From contig JAGZLR010000058.1 in assembly GCA_018364635.1 (NCBI GenBank), positions 1 to 11,989 on the forward strand: DNA of 11,989 nt, in the 5' to 3' direction. The DNA comes from Clostridiales bacterium. Its GTDB lineage: Bacteria; Bacillota; Clostridia; Lachnospirales; Anaerotignaceae. The notes under the pieces are model-generated. The model ran no database searches. It was not told the origin of the DNA and was given only the letters and a program-made list of their open reading frames with translations. Positions within the stretch are counted from its first letter, which is position 1. Every line of letters starts with the position of its first letter. The position numbers and the translations under genes were made by a program. Shown here in pieces: positions 6,988-11,989 of the stretch.

Positions 6988-9027
6988 ATGAATATCTCAT
7001 CTAAAAATACAGTATCACCCCCTCTTGAAGGTTATGAAAAACAGGAAAGTAATATGAAACTGTTTACTATCGACGATCTCTGTAAACTTTTGTCTATTTC
7101 AAAAGCTACCGCAAAGAATTGGATACGTCTCGGCAAGCTTACTCCAGACATAGATAATTATTATTTTAGTCAAACATATGTATCAAAAATTATCACTGAT
7201 ATCAAATCACAGAACAATACGAAACTGAAAAGCAGAAGAAATAAAAAAAATGCGACAGGAAGGGCAATCTATAAAGATTATATACATACCTCTCATAATC
7301 AGCATTTAATGCGGGAACTATTAGATCTTGATATTATCCACTGCAAAGAAGATCTATGTATTATTTTGGCAAATTTTGCAGTGCAGCAGTTCTATCAACG
7401 AAATCAGATTATATACACAGATAACAATGTTCTAGTTGATTTTTGGTTCAGACAGAAGGATCAAGATTTTTATGCGTTGATTTCTGATTTATTGAATAAC
7501 CAATTGCCTGATACGAATACAATGCGCAGGCTACAGCCAGTACTTTCTAAAGAGCTTTTATTCATTCCTGGAGAGGACTCTTTAGGCTTTATTTATATCT
7601 CATTTAAAGATATTAGTCAGCGCAAGCGGTCTGGAGTTTACTATACGCCAGAAACCATTGTCAATAAACTAATAAAAAATTTGAATATCAAAGATGAATA
7701 TTTTAGTAATAAGTTATTTTGCGATCCTTGCTGTGGAACAGGTAATTTTTTGCTCTGTCTCGCAGCCAAGGGGATTTGTTGTTCTAACTTATACGGACAG
7801 GATATCGATCCTATCAGCGTATATTTGACTCGAATTAATCTTGCACTTTTCTCTCCTAAAATTCAACTTATGAATCTATATTCTCATATTAGGATTGGGA
7901 ACTCACTTTTTGATACGTTTGAACAGAAATTTGATATCATACTTGGAAATCCTCCTTGGGGCAGCAATTTTACTGAATCAGAAATAATCAGGCTCCGCGA
8001 TATTTTTCAAACAGCCTGCAACAATACGTTAGAGGCATATGATTTATTCGTAGAAAAAGCATTATCGATGTTGCGGACAAATGGTATTTTAGCCTTTGTT
8101 TTGCCTGAGGCCATCTTAAACGTCTCCGCACATCACATCATAAGAAAAATATTAATTGCTTCTTGTTCTTTTCAATTTGTTTGCTATTTAGGGAATGTAT
8201 TTTCTGGTGTTCAATGTCCAGCAGTGATTCTTGGAGTTTCATTGGATCATGCCAATAGCATCATCGGATGTAAAGTATCGTTAGAAAGTAATACTTATAT
8301 CATCAATCAAAAAAGAGAGTACTTGGATCGTTCTTTTTCATTCCATATTTCTGATGAGGAATATGAATGTCTGAAAAGTATTTCAAAAATCCGCAATGTT
8401 GTATATCTAAAAGAAAACGCACAATTTGCTCTTGGCATTGTTACAGGAAATAATAAAGAGTTTTTAATAAAGGAACAAAAAGAAGGAAAAGAAGGATATG
8501 AAATCATTTTAAAAGGCAGCGATATTTATCGATATAAAATTAAAGCTTCTAACAATTATATTCGCTTTTCGCCAGAATCTTTTCAACAAGTAGCTCCAAC
8601 TGAATTGTATCGGGCAAAAGAAAAACTTCTATACCGCTTTATCAGTGAAGTACCTGTATTTGCATATGATAATAACCAAACGCTTTCTTTGAACAGCTGT
8701 AATATTTTGATCCCAAAGATTCCAGAGCTCCATATTAAGTATATCTTAGCAATTTTAAATTCAAAAGTTGCAGCATTTTACTTTTTAAAAAAATTTCGTT
8801 CCATCAAACATTTGCGTTCACACATTGAGCAAATACCAATTCCTGTTGTTTCTACAAAAATGCAAAATATGATTGTAAAAAAAGTAGACTGTATCATGAA
8901 TTCTTCTGGAAATATACAAAATTTATATACTTCATTGGATGATGAAATTATGAAATTATATCATTTAACTAACAACCAAATCACTACGATCCAATCTACT
9001 TTAAAGGGAAAAAATTTATTCCTTTAA
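6988..9027 (+). CDS. HTH-fused adenine-specific DNA methyltransferase (Eco57I/TaqI type)
   Basis: A 679-residue protein that should transfer a methyl group from S-adenosylmethionine to adenine N6 in a specific DNA site. Residues about 26-55 (FTIDDLCKLLSISKATAKNW) form a MerR/excisionase-like helix-turn-helix. A charged lysine-rich linker and a helical region follow. The catalytic domain shows motif X (KRSGVYYTPETIV), motif I DPCCGTGNF (246-254) and the catalytic NPPW (321-324). The C-terminal half resembles a TaqI-like target recognition domain (GIVTGNNKEF; LNSKVAAFYFLKKF near the end). Type IIG enzymes of this fold carry an N-terminal PD-(D/E)xK nuclease; I see no such motif, and no restriction gene is next to it, so it looks like an orphan methyltransferase, perhaps regulatory or a phage-defence part. 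The start codon is set by GGGAGG 5 bases upstream and the promoter at 6934-6962. Confidence 0.88.
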   Translation: MNISSKNTVSPPLEGYEKQESNMKLFTIDDLCKLLSISKATAKNWIRLGKLTPDIDNYYFSQTYVSKIITDIKSQNNTKLKSRRNKKNATGRAIYKDYIHTSHNQHLMRELLDLDIIHCKEDLCIILANFAVQQFYQRNQIIYTDNNVLVDFWFRQKDQDFYALISDLLNNQLPDTNTMRRLQPVLSKELLFIPGEDSLGFIYISFKDISQRKRSGVYYTPETIVNKLIKNLNIKDEYFSNKLFCDPCCGTGNFLLCLAAKGICCSNLYGQDIDPISVYLTRINLALFSPKIQLMNLYSHIRIGNSLFDTFEQKFDIILGNPPWGSNFTESEIIRLRDIFQTACNNTLEAYDLFVEKALSMLRTNGILAFVLPEAILNVSAHHIIRKILIASCSFQFVCYLGNVFSGVQCPAVILGVSLDHANSIIGCKVSLESNTYIINQKREYLDRSFSFHISDEEYECLKSISKIRNVVYLKENAQFALGIVTGNNKEFLIKEQKEGKEGYEIILKGSDIYRYKIKASNNYIRFSPESFQQVAPTELYRAKEKLLYRFISEVPVFAYDNNQTLSLNSCNILIPKIPELHIKYILAILNSKVAAFYFLKKFRSIKHLRSHIEQIPIPVVSTKMQNMIVKKVDCIMNSSGNIQNLYTSLDDEIMKLYHLTNNQITTIQSTLKGKNLFL

Positions 9028-9070
9028 ATGATTTGTTAATTGTTAAGAAAATTAAATAAAGGAGAATTCA

Positions 9071-9382
9071 ATGAAACATATTCTACAAGAAGACTTGATC
9101 TATGAAATTCTCTCTGTAATAGAAGAAATTCCCAAAGGTAAAGTTGCGACATATGGGCAAATTGCCAGGCTCATTGGTAGAGATAAAAATGCTAGATTGG
9201 TTGGAAAAGTTTTGAGCCTATCACAATACTATGGTTCCTTTCCTTGTCATCGTGTTGTGAATTATGCTGGAAGATTAGCGCCTAGATGGGCAGAACAGAA
9301 GGACTTGCTTCTAAAGGAAGGAGTTGAAATGAAAAACGATACCCATGTTGATCTGAAACGCTGTCTTTGGGAAATAACATAA
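9071..9382 (+). CDS. Small MGMT-family DNA alkyltransferase (C-terminal domain only)
   Basis: A 103-residue protein made only of the DNA-binding/acceptor domain of alkylguanine transferases. It shows IPKGKVATYGQIARLIG, the arginine-finger helix ARLVGKVL (R42) and the acceptor motif PCHRV with Cys59, then GRLAPRWAEQKDLLLKEGVE. Alkyltransferase-like (ATL) proteins have Trp in place of this Cys and only flag lesions; here the Cys is kept, so alkyl transfer is possible. Members of this short group lack the N-terminal domain found in Ogt. The gene follows the methyltransferase by 43 bases with an AAAGGAGA site and no obvious promoter, so both are probably on one transcript. It could also be read as a lesion-recognition protein feeding nucleotide excision repair. 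Confidence 0.88.
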   Translation: MKHILQEDLIYEILSVIEEIPKGKVATYGQIARLIGRDKNARLVGKVLSLSQYYGSFPCHRVVNYAGRLAPRWAEQKDLLLKEGVEMKNDTHVDLKRCLWEIT

Positions 9383-9461
9383 AAATACCAGTCATCTACA
9401 GGCAATAGAGTAGGGGATACCCTCAATAATCTACATAATATCTAAAATTTCAGATAAACTA

Positions 9462-9490
9462 TTGAACTCTTTTAAATCATCGGTTATAAT
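9462..9490 (+). promoter_or_regulatory. Sigma-A promoter of the ABC-F resistance unit
   Basis: TTGAAC (9462-9467), exactly 17 bases, then TATAAT (9485-9490); transcription should start near 9497, giving a leader of about 260 bases before the ABC-F start. An imperfect 18-base palindrome, TATCTAAAATTTCAGATA (9439-9456), lies just before the -35 box and might be an operator, but this is uncertain. Confidence 0.82.
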
Positions 9491-9520
9491 AATTTTATTA
9501 TATCTGAAAGGGGTTAGAGA

Positions 9521-9541
9521 ATGTATAACTTTACTTGCTAA
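9521..9541 (+). CDS. Leader peptide MYNFTC controlling the ABC-F gene
   Basis: A six-codon open frame (ATG TAT AAC TTT ACT TGC TAA) has a strong ribosome binding site, AAAGGGG (9507-9513), 7 bases upstream, and lies about 25 bases after the predicted transcript start. Short leader peptides before ABC-F, erm and similar genes sense antibiotics by ribosome stalling. Its codons themselves form the first segment of the attenuator (9525-9538), so a ribosome paused anywhere on this peptide would hide that segment. Too short for gene finders; existence is inferred from position and RNA logic. Confidence 0.72.
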   Translation: MYNFTC

Positions 9542-9731
9542 GAAAAAAAGACGTCAGAGAATAAATTTTTTGGGATAGAAAATAGGCCCAAAAGATAGTT
9601 TTTCTGTGTCCAAAAGCAAGAAAGTTATCAGTTATCTTGACCTGCTTTGTGAAGTAACGTTTGCAATCCTCCTTTTATGAGGATTGTTTATCATGCCTTT
9701 TAAGCTGCAAGAAATAACTTTCTTGCAGCTT
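9525..9731 (+). promoter_or_regulatory. Ribosome-mediated transcription attenuator of the ABC-F gene
   Basis: Segment 1 is in the leader peptide: ATAACTTTaCTTGC (9525-9538). Segment 2 is GCAAGAAAGTTAT (9616-9628). Segment 3 is ATAACTTTCTTGC (9714-9726), most of the terminator 3' arm plus the loop. Segment 4 is the terminator 5' arm (9702-9714). Segment 2 is the exact reverse complement of segment 3 (13 pairs) and also pairs with segment 1 with a single bulged A (9533), with one more pair T9539-A9615. So 1:2 leaves 3 free for the 3:4 terminator (off), whereas a stalled ribosome covering 1 releases 2 to pair with 3 (antiterminator, on). The pairing is seen directly; the function follows established ABC-F/erm attenuation. 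Confidence 0.82.
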
Positions 9732-9748
9732 TTTTATATTAAAGGGGG
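9668..9748 (+). promoter_or_regulatory. Possible ribosome-site masking in the ABC-F leader
   Basis: CCTCCTTT (9668-9675) can pair with the ABC-F ribosome binding site AAAGGGGG (9741-9748) along all eight bases, one of them G-U. The same anti-site is part of a perfect local hairpin, CAATCCTC (9664-9671) with GAGGATTG (9679-9686), which would release the ribosome site. This could add translational control, or may be chance. Confidence 0.4.
9702..9735 (+). terminator. Attenuator terminator hairpin upstream of the ABC-F gene
   Basis: A perfect 13-pair stem, AAGCTGCAAGAAA (9702-9714) with TTTCTTGCAGCTT (9719-9731), a four-base loop and a T-run (9730-9735). It ends only six bases before the ABC-F ribosome binding site, so it acts in the leader rather than after a gene. 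Confidence 0.92.
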
Positions 9749-9755
9749 TATGTAT

Positions 9756-11246
9756 ATGTCGCTCATAGATATTTCCAATCTTTCTTTCTCCTATGAATCA
9801 AGCATAGATCCTATCTTTGAACATGTTTCTTTTCAGATTGATACAAATTGGAAATTAGGCTTTACAGGGAGAAATGGTCGTGGCAAAACAACTTTTTTAA
9901 ACCTACTGCTAGGGAATTACACATATACTGGTTCTATCAAAACATCTGTATCATTTGAATATTTTCCGTATCACATACAAAATCAAGAAAGCCTAAGTAT
10001 TGATATCATGCGTGAAATCGCACCACTAGCTTTTGACTGGCAATTGATAAAAGAGTTATCCCTTATGAATGTCAAAGAGGATGTATTATATCGTCCTTTT
10101 CGTACCTTGTCTCAAGGAGAGAGGACAAAAATTTTGTTAGCGGCACTATTTCTTAATGACAATAAATTTTTACTGATTGATGAACCAACTAACCATCTTG
10201 ATATGGATGGAAGAAAAAAAATTGCAGAGTATTTAAAAAAGAAACATGGATTTATTCTTGTTTCCCATGACCGCACATTTCTAGATACATGCATAGATCA
10301 TATTTTAGTCATCAATAAAACGAATATAGAAATCCAAAAGGGTAATTTTTCTTCTTGGCAACAAAATAAGGAAAAAGAGGATCAGTTTGAATTAGCAGAA
10401 AACTTAAAACTTAAAAGAGAGATACAACATTTGAAAGAAGCTGCGCGAAAAACAGAACTGTGGGCACAAAAGACAGAAGAAAGTAAATTTGGTCAACAGA
10501 ATTCCGGTAGTAAGGTTGATAGGGGATATGTAGGTCATAAGGCTGCCAAAATGATGAAAAGGTCAAAAAGTACACAGAGAAGGCAACTAAATTTACTGGA
10601 ACAAAAGGCCGGTCTCTTAAAAAATATAGATCTAATAGAAAAATTAAAAATTGAACCATTAAAATACCATGCCAATCGATTAGTGGAATTGAAAAATATT
10701 TCAATTGCCTATGAAACTAAAGAAGTAATCCAAGATGTGAACTTTACCATTGAACAGGGAGATCGTATTGCCCTTGTTGGGAAAAACGGCTCAGGAAAGT
10801 CTAGCATATTAAAATTGATTCTTGGCGATCCGATTCCATATACAGGGATATTACAAAAAGGGAAGTTAGTAATTTCTTATGTGCCACAAAATGCCGATTA
10901 TCTCAAAGGTTCTCTGTCAGAATTTATCAATGATAGCCAAATAAATGAGAGTTTATTTAAAACAATTCTGTGTAAATTAGACTTCGCACGGACACTCTTC
11001 GATTTTCCTATTGATAATTATAGCAGTGGCCAAAAAAAGAAATTATTAATTGCAGCTAGTCTATGCCATAAAGCGCATCTTTATATATGGGATGAACCAC
11101 TAAACTATATTGATATTCTTTCCAGAATTCAAATTGAAGAACTCATAATCAAATTTAAACCTACAATACTTATGGTTGAACATGATTCAGCCTTTGTCAG
11201 TCATACGGCAACTAAAATTATAGATATTACCCAGAAGCAAACATAA
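9756..11246 (+). CDS. Lsa-type ABC-F ribosomal protection protein
   Basis: A 496-residue soluble protein with two ABC ATPase domains and no membrane segments. ABC-F resistance proteins bind the ribosomal E-site and displace drugs from the peptidyl-transferase centre. Domain 1: Walker A GRNGRGKT (38-45), signature LSQGE (118-122), Walker B IDEPTNHLD (D142-E143). A long charged interdomain linker follows (about 190-300; KTELWAQKTEESKFGQQ onward). Domain 2: GKNGSGKS (342-349), degenerate signature SSGQKKK (423-429), WDEPLNYID (D446-E447). Length and the degenerate second signature fit the Lsa/CplR-like group, which protects against pleuromutilins, lincosamides and streptogramin A; the exact spectrum is inferred. 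ATG 9756 is chosen because AAAGGGGG ends 7 bases before it, while ATG 9750 is too close. Expression is probably drug-inducible through the leader attenuator. Confidence 0.9.
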   Translation: MSLIDISNLSFSYESSIDPIFEHVSFQIDTNWKLGFTGRNGRGKTTFLNLLLGNYTYTGSIKTSVSFEYFPYHIQNQESLSIDIMREIAPLAFDWQLIKELSLMNVKEDVLYRPFRTLSQGERTKILLAALFLNDNKFLLIDEPTNHLDMDGRKKIAEYLKKKHGFILVSHDRTFLDTCIDHILVINKTNIEIQKGNFSSWQQNKEKEDQFELAENLKLKREIQHLKEAARKTELWAQKTEESKFGQQNSGSKVDRGYVGHKAAKMMKRSKSTQRRQLNLLEQKAGLLKNIDLIEKLKIEPLKYHANRLVELKNISIAYETKEVIQDVNFTIEQGDRIALVGKNGSGKSSILKLILGDPIPYTGILQKGKLVISYVPQNADYLKGSLSEFINDSQINESLFKTILCKLDFARTLFDFPIDNYSSGQKKKLLIAASLCHKAHLYIWDEPLNYIDILSRIQIEELIIKFKPTILMVEHDSAFVSHTATKIIDITQKQT

Positions 11247-11309
11247 TCTATATCATGACATAATATCCACCGATCCTCAAAAAAGTCTTTAAAACAGCCA
11301 ATAAACAGG

Positions 11310-11346
11310 AAAAGGCGGCATAGCCCCATACAAGGACTATGCCGCC
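11310..11346 (-). terminator. Minus-strand terminator after the recombinase remnant
   Basis: A perfect 10-pair stem, GGCGGCATAG (11314-11323) with CTATGCCGCC (11337-11346). Read on the minus strand it is followed by TTTTCCTG, so it fits an intrinsic terminator for the recombinase remnant. On the + strand no T-run follows, so it is a weak terminator for the ABC-F gene, although its stem might still help. The rest of the gap 11247-11406 shows no gene. Confidence 0.7.
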
Positions 11347-11406
11347 AAATTGAAAAATATACTTCCTTGTAACCGGAAAGCGGCCTCTTTCTGTTCCGTT
11401 TGCTGG

Positions 11407-11553
11407 TCAGTCGGTAAATGGATTTTTAAAGACAATATCTACTTTTTGAAAACGTTTGCCGTCTATCTTCTCCAGAGCATGGACAACGATTTTCTTCACA
11501 AACTCATTGACGATAGTGGGTGTTAATTCGGTTATTCCCACGTATTTTGCAGA
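11407..11553 (-). pseudogene. C-terminal remnant of a DUF4368-type large serine recombinase
   Basis: The minus strand encodes 48 residues and a stop, SAKYVGITELTPTIVNEF continuing through KKIVVHALEKIDGKRFQKVDIVF. The pattern (K-Y ... I-x-E-L-T-x-x-I-V-N-E-F-V-x-K-I-x-V-H ... D-G-K-R-x-Q-x-V-D-I) is the conserved tail of large serine recombinases of Tn/ICE elements with a DUF4368 domain. An in-frame stop (TAG) lies immediately before the first residue, and no recombinase sequence follows beyond about 11556, so more than 450 residues, including the catalytic domain, are missing. Its terminator hairpin is still in place. It marks a decayed or excised mobile element, possibly the one that brought the neighbouring ABC-F gene (inference). 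Confidence 0.82.
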
Positions 11554-11677
11554 CTATACCATTCTTACAATCGAAATTCAATGTACTATAAAAAATAAAA
11601 AGGTATGGCAGTTAAGACGGCTTAGAGGTTTAGGCTTTAAGGGAATTAATATTTGCAAACAGAAAAAGGGGGAAGAC

Positions 11678-11743
11678 ATGCGCGCAGGGCAGGGAGTAGG
11701 CAACTACATATTTGAAGTGTATAGAATACCTAGTTCAAAATAG
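11678..11743 (+). CDS. Possible 21-residue peptide with strong ribosome site
   Basis: AAAAAGGGGGAAG (11663-11675) precedes an ATG that opens 21 codons, starting MRAGQGVGNYIFEVYR and ending SSK. I do not recognise it. The 238-base stretch 11554-11791 holds nothing else I can identify. No clear promoter is seen, and it could be the leftover 3' or leader part of the lost mobile element. Low confidence. Confidence 0.22.
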   Translation: MRAGQGVGNYIFEVYRIPSSK

Positions 11744-11791
11744 TTACCAGACAATAGTATAAAAATACATTATCGTCCGCCTTGTAAAGGA

Positions 11792-11989
11792 TTAAGAGTA
11801 AGTCTTAATAATTTCTTCCGCAATACATCTTCTTGAAACGCAACGGTCCATTGCCTGTTTTTCTACATAGCGATGAGCATCCGGTTCACTCATATGTAAT
11901 TCACTGATTAATAGCCATTTGGCTTTGTTAACCAATCGAATCTCAACCATTTTATCTTCAATGGATATTGATTTTTTTTCAAACTGTTT
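11792..11989 (-). CDS. ANTAR-domain response regulator, C-terminal part
   Basis: The minus strand is open from the window edge to a TAA at 11792-11794, giving the last 65 residues. They match an ANTAR RNA-binding domain: RLVNKAKWLLISELHMSEPD, then HRYVEKQAMDRCVSRRCIAE and a short end. ANTAR proteins bind paired hairpins in nascent RNA and prevent termination; in Clostridia they are usually response regulators for ethanolamine use (EutV) or nitrogen metabolism, often beside a glutamine synthetase gene. The N-terminal receiver domain would lie beyond the window, so type and partner cannot be told. The gene is convergent with the upstream + strand genes. No strong terminator is visible after it. 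Confidence 0.88.
   Translation of the reverse strand, partial: KQFEKKSISIEDKMVEIRLVNKAKWLLISELHMSEPDAHRYVEKQAMDRCVSRRCIAEEIIKTYS

Noticed and set aside
9000..9028. TTTAAAGG...CCTTTAAA inverted repeat at the methyltransferase stop, as a terminator
   Set aside because: AT-rich 8-base stem with a 13-base loop and no T-run; too weak to separate the two genes.
9684..9755. Longer ABC-F reading frame starting at 9684
   Set aside because: The extension covers the terminator hairpin and ribosome site; homologues start at the MSLIDI position, which has the correct ribosome spacing.
11456..11743. 95-residue + strand frame
   Set aside because: Its first third is antisense to the clear recombinase remnant and it has no recognisable domain; only the last 21 codons have a ribosome site and are listed separately.
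1..11989. CRISPR array, tRNA or rRNA genes
   Set aside because: No regularly spaced long direct repeats and no cloverleaf or rRNA-like stretches were seen on either strand by eye.

Overview
The window looks like chromosomal DNA from a low-GC Gram-positive anaerobe of the Clostridia, probably a gut Lachnospiraceae-type bacterium. Supporting signs are AT-rich codon use, strong AGGAGG-type ribosome binding sites, sigma-A promoters, a stalk-domain (copper amine oxidase N-terminal-like) gene, an ANTAR response regulator, an FMN-class riboswitch, an Lsa-type ABC-F gene and a DUF4368-type serine recombinase remnant. Species cannot be named from the sequence alone. Most genes read on the + strand; the last ~700 bases hold minus-strand features.

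Layout. (1) 1-2807: the 3' end of a P-loop ATPase (BrxD/DUF2791 type) coupled by a 4-base overlap to an Lhr-like DEAD/DEAH helicase. This pair occurs in type 2 BREX and in TerB-linked modules, so it is probably the tail of an anti-phage or stress operon whose other genes lie upstream. (2) 2951-3484: an O6-alkylguanine DNA alkyltransferase. (3) 3533-4500: a stalk-domain surface protein gene broken by frameshifts and lacking its signal peptide. (4) 4553-5122: a flavodoxin behind a MerR-type promoter (19-base spacer with a palindrome inside it). (5) 5175-6863: a promoter, an FMN-class riboswitch with changed phosphate-site bases, a terminator and a MATE efflux pump. (6) 6934-9382: a promoter, an HTH-fused adenine DNA methyltransferase without a visible nuclease, and a small alkyltransferase-family gene probably in the same transcript. 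(7) 9462-11246: a promoter, a six-residue leader peptide, a three-way attenuator and an Lsa-type ABC-F ribosome protection protein. (8) 11310-11553, minus strand: the terminator and last 48 codons of a serine recombinase, a scar of a lost mobile element. (9) 11792-11989, minus strand: the C-terminal end of an ANTAR response regulator.

How it fits together. The window is a patchwork of small, independently regulated defence, repair and detoxification units. Two are controlled by RNA switches that can be read directly. The MATE leader carries an aptamer whose FMN phosphate contacts appear mutated (G11, G62 and G84 all A), matching rare FMN-riboswitch variants reported to sense flavin derivatives and control efflux pumps. 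The ABC-F leader contains a complete attenuation circuit: the leader-peptide codons and the terminator 3' arm carry nearly the same sequence and compete for one complementary segment, so a drug-stalled ribosome on the leader would switch the resistance gene on. I found no CRISPR array, tRNA or rRNA.
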